Source: Lysobacterales bacterium
GTDB lineage: Bacteria; Pseudomonadota; Gammaproteobacteria; Xanthomonadales; Rhodanobacteraceae
DNA length: 43,227 bases
Assembly: GCA_015655335.1 (NCBI GenBank)
Contig: JAATFF010000062.1
Location: 1-43,227, forward strand
Direction: 5' to 3'
The notes under the pieces are model-generated. The model saw only the letters and a program-made list of their open reading frames with translations, had not been told where the DNA came from and did not search any database. The position numbers were made by a program, and so were the translations under genes. Position 1 is the first letter of the stretch. Each line of letters opens with the position of its first letter. Positions 34,082 to 42,765 of the stretch are shown piece by piece.

Positions 34082-34552
34082 ATGATCGTTCCGCGCTATC
34101 GTATTGACGCCTCCCGCATCAGCGGTGCCGGTAAAGGCCTATTCCTGGATGAACCCGTAAGTGCCGGCCGGATCATCACCGCTCCGGACACCATTGAGCA
34201 GACCTATCGGCTGGATGAATTGATCGCCAAGCCCGACCAGATGTACGCCAGTGCCCGCTGGTTCGAAGATCGCTACACGATCTCGCCAGATTGGCCGGAC
34301 GAGTGCTACATCAACCACAGTTTCGAGCCCACGGGCCTTTGGCACCTAGGCTTTATCTTCGCCCCGCACGACCTGCCGGCCGGCACCGAGATCACCGTCG
34401 ACTACCGGCACCTGCTGCCCCCCGGGCAGGCCGAAGACTTTATCGACACGGCCACTGGTGAGAGAATCGTAGGTCTACCCTGGTACGAGAGTCTGATGAC
34501 GACCACTCGCGCACTGGCCCGTGTGCTGGATAGCGCAAGCCTGACTGACTGA
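34082..34552 (+). CDS. SET-domain protein (putative lysine methyltransferase)
   Basis: The ATG at 34082 gives 156 residues, almost entirely a SET fold. The opening IDASRISGAGKGLFLDEPVSAGRII matches the SET N-terminal strands (GKGLFA-type). CYINHSFEPTG gives the NHS S-adenosylmethionine-binding motif (Asn78, His79), and GTEITVDY supplies the catalytic Tyr108. There is no post-SET Cys cluster. Bacterial SET proteins of this small type are scattered and mostly uncharacterised; targets may be ribosomal or DNA-binding proteins. It is followed after 6 bases by a GNAT gene and may be co-transcribed. Confidence 0.88.
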   Translation: MIVPRYRIDASRISGAGKGLFLDEPVSAGRIITAPDTIEQTYRLDELIAKPDQMYASARWFEDRYTISPDWPDECYINHSFEPTGLWHLGFIFAPHDLPAGTEITVDYRHLLPPGQAEDFIDTATGERIVGLPWYESLMTTTRALARVLDSASLTD

Positions 34553-34558
34553 TCCGAA

Positions 34559-35101
34559 ATGATCGATATCCCCACCCTGGAAACCAAGCGCCTTCGTCTG
34601 ACGGCGCTCACCGAACGCCACTTCAGCGACTACGCCGCGATGCTCGCCGATCCGGAGAGCACGCGTTGGATCGGCGACGGCTTGCCGCTCGACCGCACCA
34701 ACGCTTGGCGATCGCTCGCCATGTTGATCGGCCACTGGCAACTGCGCGGCTATGGCATGTGGGCGCTGGAGCTGAAATCCACCGGCGAATTCATTGGCCG
34801 CGCAGGACTGCTGCATCCGGAAGGTTGGCCGGATATCGAAATGGGCTGGATGCTCAAGCCCGAGCATCGACATCATGGTTACGCCACGGAAGCCGGTGCC
34901 GCGGTACTGGACTTCGCGTGGGAACACCTGCACGTGCAGCGTGTGATTAGCCTGGTGCGTGTTGGCAACGACGCCTCCGATCGCGTTGCCGAGCGACTGG
35001 GCGGCGAACACATCGAAGACATCGACTTCTTCGGCAGCGACAACCACGTCTTCGCCTACTATCCGCCACACCGCGAGTCTCGCCGCGCCGCCTGGGCATG
35101 A
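34559..35101 (+). CDS. GNAT-family N-acetyltransferase (RimJ/RimL type)
   Basis: The 180-residue protein starts IPTLETKRLRLTALTERHFSDYAAML, the typical opening of RimJ/RimL-like acetyltransferases. The acetyl-CoA-binding motif A is MLKPEHRHHGYATEAG (the usual Q/RxxGxG/A form), preceded by GEFIGRAGLL and IEMGWML. VISLVRVGNDASDRVAERLG is the conserved second half. The acceptor (protein N-terminus or small molecule) is unknown. The stop overlaps the hutD start by 4 bases. Confidence 0.92.
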   Translation: MIDIPTLETKRLRLTALTERHFSDYAAMLADPESTRWIGDGLPLDRTNAWRSLAMLIGHWQLRGYGMWALELKSTGEFIGRAGLLHPEGWPDIEMGWMLKPEHRHHGYATEAGAAVLDFAWEHLHVQRVISLVRVGNDASDRVAERLGGEHIEDIDFFGSDNHVFAYYPPHRESRRAAWA

Positions 35102-35670
35102 GCACCATTCGCCTGGTGCCGGCGGCGTCTTTGCGTACGCAAGCGTGGGCCAATGGCGCCGGCACGACGACCGTCATCGCCAGCGGACCGACCGAGGAAA
35201 CGTGGCTGTGGCGGCTGAGCATCGCCGAGATCACGCACGACTGCGCTTTTTCTCCTTACTCCGATACACGACGTCAGCTCGTTGCGCTGGATGCACCGCT
35301 GCATTTGCGCTTCGGCGACGGCCGCGATGTTGCGCTTCTGCGTTTGTCACCTATCCACTTTGACGGTGACGATGCGCCCGATGCATCGCTTCCGGAAGGC
35401 GCCACCCGCGCCTTCAATCTGATGCTTCGCGGCGCGGCGGACGGCGAGCTGATCGCGCGCCCCTTGAACGGAAGTATGTGGCTGCCACAGCGCGCGCATT
35501 GGCACTGGTTCGTGCACCTGCTTAGCGGTCACGCCGATATAGAGGCAGGCAACGAGCGCATTGCTGTAAGCGCTGGATCAAATCTATGGATCGATGCGCA
35601 GCCCGGCGAACGGGTGCGCATCGAAGGCGGCGGTGAATTGGTGCTGGTCCAACTCAGCATCCTGGACTGA
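35098..35670 (+). CDS. HutD/Ves family cupin protein
   Basis: The 190-residue protein has the family opening AASLRTQAWANGAGTTTVIA (pattern WxNGxGxT), followed by WLWRLSIAEITHDCAFSPYSDTRRQLVALD and a C-terminal cupin half with LSGHADIEAG. HutD proteins are found in histidine-utilisation operons and may limit flux; E. coli Ves is a cold- and stress-related member. No hut genes are present here, so Ves-like is the safer description. It ends the SET-GNAT-HutD run. Confidence 0.88.
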   Translation: MSTIRLVPAASLRTQAWANGAGTTTVIASGPTEETWLWRLSIAEITHDCAFSPYSDTRRQLVALDAPLHLRFGDGRDVALLRLSPIHFDGDDAPDASLPEGATRAFNLMLRGAADGELIARPLNGSMWLPQRAHWHWFVHLLSGHADIEAGNERIAVSAGSNLWIDAQPGERVRIEGGGELVLVQLSILD

Positions 35671-35754
35671 GCCCAGGAAATCTCGAAGATCCTGGTGTTG
35701 ATCGTCGCCACGGCGAACTGCCGGGGCGAAGATCAAACAAGCCAGAAGCCATCG

Positions 35755-36666
35755 CTACCGATATTCGGCTTGAGGTCTGGCACCGGGAGCCACCGAGCGG
35801 GCCACTTCAGCCAGTGCAAACAACCGCGCGGTGCGCATCCAGCCCACCGTGAGCCCCACCAATTGACTGAGCACCAACGCCAGCAAGAAGCCGAACAGGC
35901 CGAACGCGGTGACATGGATGCGTGCAACCCCGAATACCGACGCCAACAACAGGCCCACCACCGTCACGACCAGATAGAACAGCAGCGTTCGCAACGGGCG
36001 CCGGAACAACTGGCGAATACCGCGGCCTAGAGCACGCGTCGCCGAGCGCAGACCGGTATCTGCAATAAACGCTGCGCGTGCCGACTCGACGATCGACTGA
36101 ACCACCACGAACACGATCAGCAGAACCCAGTGCGCGATGCTTGCGTACATATCGACCTGTGACTCCAGCACGGCCTTGTCGGCATGTTTGTCGGCCATAT
36201 GCGACCCCATGGCAGCGACGCCCATGACGATCGCATAAGGCACGAGCGACCACAGCATCACGCGAAACATGCGGCCATATTCGACAAAGCCGTTCTGCAG
36301 CAACGAACCGAAACCCAGCGCGCGTCCGGCGCGGCCGCTGCCGACAATCATGCCGTCGAGGAAAGGCGACAACAGCAAGGTCAGCACCAATCCCAACAAC
36401 GCTGTGGCACCAAGCCACGCAGAGTGCTCGGACAAACTGAAGGCCAAGTCATTGAACATGATGTCGCTGAAATGCTGCGCCCATTCGGCCGCATGCACGG
36501 AGGTATCGAGCAAGTCCGAGAGCATGCGCCACAAGGGCAACGCAACCACCGTTGCCGGGATCAGCATGATCAGCAGCCACAACAGCAGCAAGCGCCACTG
36601 TACGGCAGCGATCATGGTGGACACGAGAGCACCGAAGCCTGCGGAACGGGACATGTTATTGGCCAT
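35755..36666 (-). CDS. Multi-pass inner-membrane protein, function unknown
   Basis: The ATG at 36666 (303 residues) overlaps the M1 peptidase stop by one base; a GTG one codon earlier is possible. Six or so membrane helices are predicted, including LLLLWLLIMLIPATVVALPLW, AWLGATALLGLVLTLLLSPFL, WVLLIVFVVVQSIV and LLFYLVVTVVGLLLASVFGV. The pattern resembles uncharacterised DUF-type membrane proteins often found after M1 peptidases in Xanthomonadales. No catalytic motif was recognised. It is translationally coupled to the peptidase, suggesting a shared role. Confidence 0.75.
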   Translation of the reverse strand: MANNMSRSAGFGALVSTMIAAVQWRLLLLWLLIMLIPATVVALPLWRMLSDLLDTSVHAAEWAQHFSDIMFNDLAFSLSEHSAWLGATALLGLVLTLLLSPFLDGMIVGSGRAGRALGFGSLLQNGFVEYGRMFRVMLWSLVPYAIVMGVAAMGSHMADKHADKAVLESQVDMYASIAHWVLLIVFVVVQSIVESARAAFIADTGLRSATRALGRGIRQLFRRPLRTLLFYLVVTVVGLLLASVFGVARIHVTAFGLFGFLLALVLSQLVGLTVGWMRTARLFALAEVARSVAPGARPQAEYR

Positions 36667-38894
36667 CACAGTGTCACCAGCATCGAGTAGAAGGTCTGCA
36701 GCACAGCTGCCACATCGGCCGTCCAGCGCCGCGAAGCCGCACCATTGGGTTCGGTCGTCAGACTGTTATTGAACCTGTCGCGGTCCAGATAATTGTGCTG
36801 ATCCGGATCGAGTTCAGCCGACACCGCTTTACTGGGTTTGACGAAATCGAAACGCACCCAGCGACGATCGTCGTTCCACATCACATCTTCATGCGTACCG
36901 TCTTCGAAGGTGACGCGCAGCAATTCGGGTGCTGCCACACCATCGCGAACCACGGTAATGGTGCTGTGCCAGGGGAACGGTCCGGGCGCACCGGGCTTCG
37001 CGTTCGGATGCGCTTTGTCCCAATCGCTGCGTTGCTGATCGATCTGCTTGTCCAAATCGGTCGCGACCACTTCGACCTCTTTGCCGTCCTTCCAGGTGAC
37101 GCCGGCCTGCGGCAACACCTCGTAGGTATCGATGTCCGACACCTTATCGTCCATGGACTTCGTGCCGTAGACGTATTCGTTGAAGATGGCATCCACTTCC
37201 TTGGCATTGCCCGAGCTGTCGATCAGCGCGGCACGCAAATCGGCCACCGATGGATGACGGAAACGCCAGCGCTGATAGTACAGACGGAACGCGCGCTCCA
37301 GAGCGGGCCTGCCGAGGCGTTCCTCCAGGTCATGCATGGCGGTGGCCGTGCGCGAATACACCGTGCCGTAACTCGTGCCCGAGAGGCGATCCCAACTGTT
37401 TTGCGCTAACGGATCGGCCGGATGATGCAGCGTGGCGGTCGCACGCTCGAACACGAAGCCGCCGATATGCGGCCTGATACCCAGCCACTTCATGAACGGT
37501 GTCGCGAGCACGAGATCCTGCTTGCGTTCCCGCAGCATGCGATTGTCCCAGTACTCGTTGAGCCCTTCGTCAAGCATCGGCTCTTCGAATTCGTCGGAAG
37601 CGAGAATGCCGTAGAAATAGCCGTGGCCGAATTCGTGGATGTTCACGAAATCGCTGAGCATCTGCGTATAGGTGTCCGGCTCGACGTGGTTGTAACCCTC
37701 CGATGTAAAGAACGTCGGATACTCCATGCCACCCGCCTCGTCGGCGTTGTACGGCGGAACGACCGCCGTCAACGTCTCGTACGGATAAGCGCCCAGCGTC
37801 TTGGAGAAATAGCCAATGGCATCGATGCTTGATTTCAACGTCGGCGCGGCGCTGGCTTCGTATTCCGGCGGATAGATCACACGCACCGCCACCTTGGGAC
37901 TGCCCGGGCCTTCGTAGGTGCCATCCAGGGTCTTGTATCCCTTCGCAGCGACCCAGGCGAAATCGTGCACGTCGCCCTGTACGAAGTGGTACGTCGTCTT
38001 GCCGTCCTTCTGCTCCGGCGCGCCTTGCAGCTTGCCGACAGCGCCCACCGTGTAATCGCTCGGCACGGTCAGATGCACATCGTACAAACCAAAATCGGCG
38101 AAGAATTCGCTACTGAAATGGAACTCGTGCACGTTCCAGCGCGCTTGGGTGGCGCCCCGTTCACCGGGTAGCTCCAACACGCCGATTTTCGGAAACCATT
38201 GCCCGATCATGTTGAAGTCGCCCCACCAGCCGGTGCGCTCGACCACGCGCGGCAACTGGCTGAGGAAATCGATATCCAAGGCGAGTGTGCCGCCTGGCGC
38301 CACAGGCTGCGCCAAGTCGATGCGCACCACGGTCTGATCGGTGTCGGGACCGCCGTCGGGGTGCACGAAGCTCCATTTCAGCGCAGTGCCATCCTGCTGT
38401 ACCTGCTGCAGGCGGATGCCGCCCCACTGCCCTTTTTCCAGCACGGCGTTACCGCGTGCCTGGCCGTGCGCCGTCAAAACCTTGCGCTCGGTAAAGAAGG
38501 TGCTGCCCTCGTTCTGGAAAGCATTGAGGTAAAGATGGAAATAGACACTGCGCACTTCGCGGTCGCTGCGATTGCGCCAGGTCATGTGTTCTTTGCCGGT
38601 TACCGCATGCTTGGCGGCATCCAGTTCCGCATCGATGTTGTAACTGACCACGCGATCGGAAAGCGTCGGCTCGTTGCCCGTGCGCTCGCCACCCCACGCG
38701 CCGGGAGCGCTCTGCTGCCTAATCATCGTGTCGTGTGCCGGCGCGAACGGAATGTCCTCCGTTGTCGCAGCCGTCGACGCCGATGCAGGTTGTGGCGTTG
38801 TCGCGGGAGCCTTTGCTTGAGCACCTGCCTGGCAGGACCAAATCATCATCAATGCGGCGAGCCATGGCCCGCCCCTACCTGTTGCAAACCTCAT
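36666..38894 (-). CDS. Exported M1-family metallopeptidase
   Basis: The 742-residue protein begins with a signal peptide (MRFATGRGGPWLAALMMIWSCQAGAQA). The gluzincin site is HEFGH at 420-424, followed 18 residues later by the third ligand Glu443 in PMLDEGLNEYW. Upstream, AGGMEYPTFFT is the equivalent of the M1 GxMEN aminopeptidase motif. Residues about 75-280 form the beta-sandwich N-domain (YNIDAELDAAKHAVTGKEHMTWRN). The Trp/Gly pattern after HExxH (GYFYGILASDEFEE) differs from classical PepN, so it belongs to a divergent branch. It is divergent from the response-regulator gene and has a perfect operator-like dyad 44 bases upstream. Confidence 0.92.
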   Translation of the reverse strand: MRFATGRGGPWLAALMMIWSCQAGAQAKAPATTPQPASASTAATTEDIPFAPAHDTMIRQQSAPGAWGGERTGNEPTLSDRVVSYNIDAELDAAKHAVTGKEHMTWRNRSDREVRSVYFHLYLNAFQNEGSTFFTERKVLTAHGQARGNAVLEKGQWGGIRLQQVQQDGTALKWSFVHPDGGPDTDQTVVRIDLAQPVAPGGTLALDIDFLSQLPRVVERTGWWGDFNMIGQWFPKIGVLELPGERGATQARWNVHEFHFSSEFFADFGLYDVHLTVPSDYTVGAVGKLQGAPEQKDGKTTYHFVQGDVHDFAWVAAKGYKTLDGTYEGPGSPKVAVRVIYPPEYEASAAPTLKSSIDAIGYFSKTLGAYPYETLTAVVPPYNADEAGGMEYPTFFTSEGYNHVEPDTYTQMLSDFVNIHEFGHGYFYGILASDEFEEPMLDEGLNEYWDNRMLRERKQDLVLATPFMKWLGIRPHIGGFVFERATATLHHPADPLAQNSWDRLSGTSYGTVYSRTATAMHDLEERLGRPALERAFRLYYQRWRFRHPSVADLRAALIDSSGNAKEVDAIFNEYVYGTKSMDDKVSDIDTYEVLPQAGVTWKDGKEVEVVATDLDKQIDQQRSDWDKAHPNAKPGAPGPFPWHSTITVVRDGVAAPELLRVTFEDGTHEDVMWNDDRRWVRFDFVKPSKAVSAELDPDQHNYLDRDRFNNSLTTEPNGAASRRWTADVAAVLQTFYSMLVTL

Positions 38895-38937
38895 CGTGCT
38901 CTCCCCTCAGGATGATTGCCGAGCCTGAGGCAAGCAT

Positions 38938-38961
38938 ACCTATGGAACATCGGCCATAGGT
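38938..38961. promoter_or_regulatory. Perfect 8+8 dyad upstream of the M1 peptidase gene
   Basis: ACCTATGG and CCATAGGT are exact inverse complements separated by 8 bases. The site begins 44 bases before the M1 start, within the 239-base divergent promoter region shared with the two-component system. It looks like an operator for a dimeric regulator. Confidence 0.55.
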
Positions 38962-39047
38962 CATGAACGTGTAACGGGGCAAACCAGCGACCGCCGCCAT
39001 GACTGTGCGCACTTCGCCACAGGCGTTAAGCTGCCTGCGTTCGGGCA

Positions 39048-39065
39048 TGTGGCGTTCATGCCACA
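39048..39065. promoter_or_regulatory. Perfect 6+6 dyad upstream of the response regulator gene
   Basis: TGTGGC, six bases, then GCCACA make an 18-bp dyad ending 68 bases before the response-regulator ATG. It has CRP-like spacing but poor CRP core identity. Confidence 0.4.
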
Positions 39066-39133
39066 CAATGGAAGATGCTGAAATTCATGGAAATACTGCA
39101 TTCGTGTCATAAGCCCGGCGGAGCCGATGAAGC

Positions 39134-39808
39134 ATGCGTATCCTGATTGTCGAAGATGATCCCTCCATCGCCGCAGGCGTCAGCGCCGCATTGCGGCAGG
39201 GCGGCCACGCCGTCGACCATGTCGCCGACGGCGCTCGCGCGGACGCTGCGCTCAAAGACACGCCCTACGATCTGCTGGTACTCGATCTCGGTCTGCCGGC
39301 GCTCGATGGCAGCGAAGTGCTGCAGCGGGTACGTCGACGCGGAAGCGGCTTGCCTGTGCTGGTGATCACGGCACGCGAAGGTTTGCGCGAGCGGGTACGC
39401 GTGCTCGATCTGGGCGCCGACGACTATCTGGTCAAACCGTTTGCCCTGGCGGAGTTCGAGGCACGCGTGCGCGCACTACTGCGGCGCTACACCACGCAGG
39501 GCGCACCCGAATTGACGCTGGGCCGGTTGCGTCTCGATCTGCCTGGCCATCGCGCATGGGTCGACGACAACCCGCTCGAACTCACCGCCCGCGAGTTCGG
39601 CCTGCTGGAAGCATTGGCCGCTCGTCCTGATCGCGTCACCAGCCGCGCGCAACTGATCGAAGCCTTATGCAGTTGGGACGAAGAACTCACCGACAACGGA
39701 CTGGACATCGCCATCTATCGCCTGCGTCGCAAGCTGGTCGACTCGGGCACGCAGGTGCGTACCATCCGCGGACTGGGCTATCTGCTGGAAGAGGTCAAGC
39801 AGGCATGA
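39134..39808 (+). CDS. OmpR-family response regulator (TctD/QseB-like)
   Basis: The 224-residue protein has a receiver domain (1-115) with acidic pocket EDD (7-9), phosphoacceptor Asp51 in LVLDLGLP, and Lys in YLVKPFALAE. A winged-helix OmpR DNA-binding domain follows (LTAREFGLLEALAARPDRVTSRAQLIEAL, then IYRLRRKL and IRGLGYLLEE). It will bind direct repeats once phosphorylated. The stop overlaps the ATG of the kinase gene (ATGA). It is divergent from the M1 peptidase gene, a plausible target. Confidence 0.95.
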   Translation: MRILIVEDDPSIAAGVSAALRQGGHAVDHVADGARADAALKDTPYDLLVLDLGLPALDGSEVLQRVRRRGSGLPVLVITAREGLRERVRVLDLGADDYLVKPFALAEFEARVRALLRRYTTQGAPELTLGRLRLDLPGHRAWVDDNPLELTAREFGLLEALAARPDRVTSRAQLIEALCSWDEELTDNGLDIAIYRLRRKLVDSGTQVRTIRGLGYLLEEVKQA

Positions 39809-41223
39809 ACCAGCGCATGCTGTGGCGCGATGGGCGCCAAAGCCTGCGCCAGCGCTTGCTGACTACTCTGCTGGTACCGCTTACGGTGCTGCTGCTGGTG
39901 AACAGCCTTATCACCTACGTCGGTGCCTTGATCTACGCCAATCACGTCCACGACGAAAATCTACTCAACGACACGCAAACCCTGGTTCAAATGATGGCCA
40001 CCGAAAGTCCGGACGGCCGCGTCAATCCGCAGGCGCAGTTTCTGCTGGAATACGAACCGGATGGGCGCAATTACTTCAGTATCTTCAGCGCCAAGCACGG
40101 CTTGATCGCCGGCAATTCCACCTTGCAACCGCCAGGCGGATCGTTTCATAACGATAACGCGCCACTGCTTTACGACGTGCAGATCGATAAGCACGCACTG
40201 CGCGCAGCGACCTTGCTGATGACCAACACGCGCGACCCTGGCGATCAGCTCGAGGTCACCGTCGCCGAAACCCTCCGCGACCGTCATCAGGAAGCGCGAC
40301 AAATTCTTCTGCTGAGCATTCCTGCACAGACATTGCTGATTATCGCTGCCTTCCTGCTGATATGGTTCGGCGTGCGCACAGGCCTGCGCCAACTCGATCC
40401 GCTGACGACCCAGTTGGCCAATCGCGAACACGATCTGGCTCCCATCGGCGACGCCAATGTGCCTGTGGAAATTTTACCGTTGACGCGCACGATCGATGGA
40501 CTGTTTGCCCGATTGCGCGGCATGTTGTCCTTGCACGAACGCTTCATTGCAGATGCTGCGCACCAATTACGCACGCCATTGGCTGGCTTGAGCGTGCATG
40601 CCGAGCGTGCACAAACCAGTTCCAATCCGGAGACGATTTCCGATGCACTGAATCACATTCAGCGACTGATTCAGCGCGCCAATCGCACCTCCAATCAGCT
40701 GCTCGCGCTCACCCGCGCGCAAACCACCGAACACGAAGCAGGCGATACGGAGCCACTGAATCTGGCGACGCTGATACCCGAGCTGGTAGGGCAACGCGTG
40801 CACGAAGCATTGGTTGCCGATATCGATCTGGGCTACGACGGTCCCGCAGGTCCGCTATGGATCGATGGCGATCGTCATCGCCTGCAAGAGATGCTGGACA
40901 ATTTGATCGACAACGGCCTGCGCTACGCTGGACGCGGCAGCCTGATGACGGTGTCGCTGACGTGCGAAGGCAGCGATATCTGTCTTGCCGTCGAGGACAA
41001 CGGTCCTGGCGTGCCCCCGGGGTGGATCGAACGCCTGGGCGAACGCTTCTTCCGCGTTCCCGGCAGCGAAGAAGAAGGCAGCGGCCTGGGGCTCGCCATC
41101 GTGCAGCGCATCGCCGAATGGCATAACGGCCGAGCGCGTTACATGACAGCTAGCGACGGCGGGCTAAGAGTCGAGATCATTTTTCCGTCTGCGCCAAAGT
41201 CGAAAAAAAGCGGCGGCGCCTAG
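39805..41223 (+). CDS. Sensor histidine kinase, TctE/QseC-like
   Basis: The 472-residue kinase has two membrane helices (about 19-43 and 168-191) flanking a periplasmic 2CSK-type sensor domain of about 120 residues. A HAMP-like linker follows. The phosphoacceptor is His253 in ADAAHQLRTPLAGL. ATP-binding boxes are LDNLIDNGLRYA (N), VEDNGPGVP (G1) and GSGLGLAIV (G2). TctE-type sensors often respond to carboxylates, but the ligand is not evident. Its last codons (Lys-rich SKKSGGA) coincide with a terminator for the convergent aminotransferase gene. Confidence 0.94.
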   Translation: MNQRMLWRDGRQSLRQRLLTTLLVPLTVLLLVNSLITYVGALIYANHVHDENLLNDTQTLVQMMATESPDGRVNPQAQFLLEYEPDGRNYFSIFSAKHGLIAGNSTLQPPGGSFHNDNAPLLYDVQIDKHALRAATLLMTNTRDPGDQLEVTVAETLRDRHQEARQILLLSIPAQTLLIIAAFLLIWFGVRTGLRQLDPLTTQLANREHDLAPIGDANVPVEILPLTRTIDGLFARLRGMLSLHERFIADAAHQLRTPLAGLSVHAERAQTSSNPETISDALNHIQRLIQRANRTSNQLLALTRAQTTEHEAGDTEPLNLATLIPELVGQRVHEALVADIDLGYDGPAGPLWIDGDRHRLQEMLDNLIDNGLRYAGRGSLMTVSLTCEGSDICLAVEDNGPGVPPGWIERLGERFFRVPGSEEEGSGLGLAIVQRIAEWHNGRARYMTASDGGLRVEIIFPSAPKSKKSGGA

Positions 41224-41232
41224 ACGCCGCCG
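41203..41232 (-). terminator. Bidirectional-looking terminator overlapping the kinase stop codon
   Basis: CGGCGGCG (41211-41218) and CGCCGCCG (41225-41232) form a perfect 8-bp stem with a 6-base loop containing the TAG stop of the kinase gene. On the minus strand it is followed by seven T, so it is a strong intrinsic terminator for the aminotransferase transcript. On the plus strand only TGTTT follows. Confidence 0.8.
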
Positions 41233-41278
41233 TGTTTGCCAGCTTCCCCTGCATGGGAACATCGACAATAACCTTGAC

Positions 41279-41310
41279 GCGATAACGGACGTCCAGACGT
41301 CCGTTATCGC
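41279..41310. terminator. Perfect 14-bp hairpin between convergent genes
   Basis: GCGATAACGGACGT (41279-41292) pairs with 41297-41310 around a 4-base loop. It starts 4 bases after the aminotransferase stop (minus strand). No T-run follows on either strand; it may protect the 3' end or act with the downstream terminator. Confidence 0.65.
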
Positions 41311-41314
41311 AGAT

Positions 41315-42724
41315 TTACATAGCTTTCTTTGCTTTGGTCAGTAGCTGATCGAGCAGCGCGATAGCCAAGTCGATCTCTTCGTGCGTGATATCCAGCGACG
41401 GTGCGAACGTGATCACGTTCTTGTACCAGCCGCCCACGTCCAGCACCAGGCCGATCTTCTTGCCGTTGTGCTGCAGATCCCCAGCCAGGCCGATATCGAC
41501 CATCTTGTCCAACAGTGCCTTGTTCGGCGTGAAGCCGTCGTCAGTGCAGATCTCGGCACGCAGGGCCAGACCCAAGCCATCGACATCGCCGATTTCCTTG
41601 TGGCGCTTCTGCAGATCCTTCAATGCATCGAGGAAGTGCGCGCCCTTCTCGGCAACGGTCTTCTCGTAGTTGAGCTCGTAGCCCATCTTGATGACTTCGA
41701 GACCGAGCGACGTGCCGAGCGGATTGGAGTTGAAGGTGGAGTGCGTCGAACCCGGCGGGAAAATGGTCGGATTGATCATTTCCTCGCGCGCCCACAGACC
41801 CGAGAGCGGGTTCAAGCCATTGGTCAGCGCCTTGCCGAACACGATGATGTCCGGCGTCACGCCGAAGTGCTCGATCGACCACAGCTTGCCGGTACGCCAG
41901 AAACCCATCTGGATTTCGTCGACCACCATCAGGATGCCGTACTTGTCGAGCACCTACTTCAGATCCTTGAAGAAGTTCCTCGGCGGAATCACGTAACCGC
42001 CCGTGCCTTGAATCGGTTCGACGTAGAACGCGGCGTATTCGGCCTGACCCACTTTGGGATCCCACACGCCGTTGTACTCAGTCTCGAATAGACGCTCGAA
42101 CTGACGCACGCAGGCATCCGAATACTCTTCCGGCGTCATGCCCTTTGGACGGCGGAACGGATACGGGAACGGGATAAACATCGCGCGCTCGCCGAAATGG
42201 CCGAAGCGGCGGCGATAGCGATAGCTCGAGGTGATCGACGACGCACCCAGCGTGCGACCGTGATAGCCCCCCTCGAACGCGAACATCAAGCTCTTACCGT
42301 TCTTGAAGTTGCGTACCAGCTTGAGCGAATCCTCGACCGCCTGCGCGCCGCCCACGTTGAAGTGCACGCGACCTTTCAAGCCGAACTTCTGCTGTGCATC
42401 GACGGCAATCGTCTTGGCCAGCTCGATGCGGGTCTGATGCAGATACTGGCTGGCGACCTGTGGCAGCACGTCGATCTGGCGCTTCAACGTGTCGTTGAGG
42501 CGCTTGTTGCTGTAGCCGAAGTTGACCGCCGAGTACCACATCTGCAGATCGAGGAACGGCACGCCGGCGGTGTCGTACATCCAGCTGCCTTCGCCATGAC
42601 GGAAGATCTTGGGCGGATCGACATAGTGGACGGTATCGCCAAAGGAGCTGTACTGCGCCTCGTCGGCCAGCAGTTGGGCGTCAGGAATCACGCCGGTTGC
42701 GGCGTTCGGGTCGTAAGCATTCAT
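41315..42724 (-). pseudogene. Class III PLP-dependent aminotransferase interrupted by an in-frame TAG
   Basis: Two open stretches join without frame change across one TAG (41954-41956): 256 codons before it and 212 after. Together they make a complete class III aminotransferase of about 469 residues. The first part has the substrate and cofactor loops (NVGGAQAVEDSLKLVRNF, FAFEGGYHGRTLGASS). The second has VDEIQ and the PLP lysine in FGKALTNG (residue 298 of the joined protein). The TAG sits in FFKDLK*VLDKYG, where Glu is expected, so a single GAG-to-TAG change would explain it. A GTG directly follows the TAG, but a separate C-terminal half would lack half the active site. It may be a true nonsense mutation, a sequencing error or a readthrough case. 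Confidence 0.85.
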
Positions 42725-42765
42725 GAGGGAAATCCCGAGGAAGGGAGTGCGAAAAGAAGAGGGAG

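Noticed and set aside
35673..35695. CCAGGA/TCCTGG inverted repeat after hutD as a terminator
   Set aside because: Only a 6-bp stem with an 11-base loop and no T-run.
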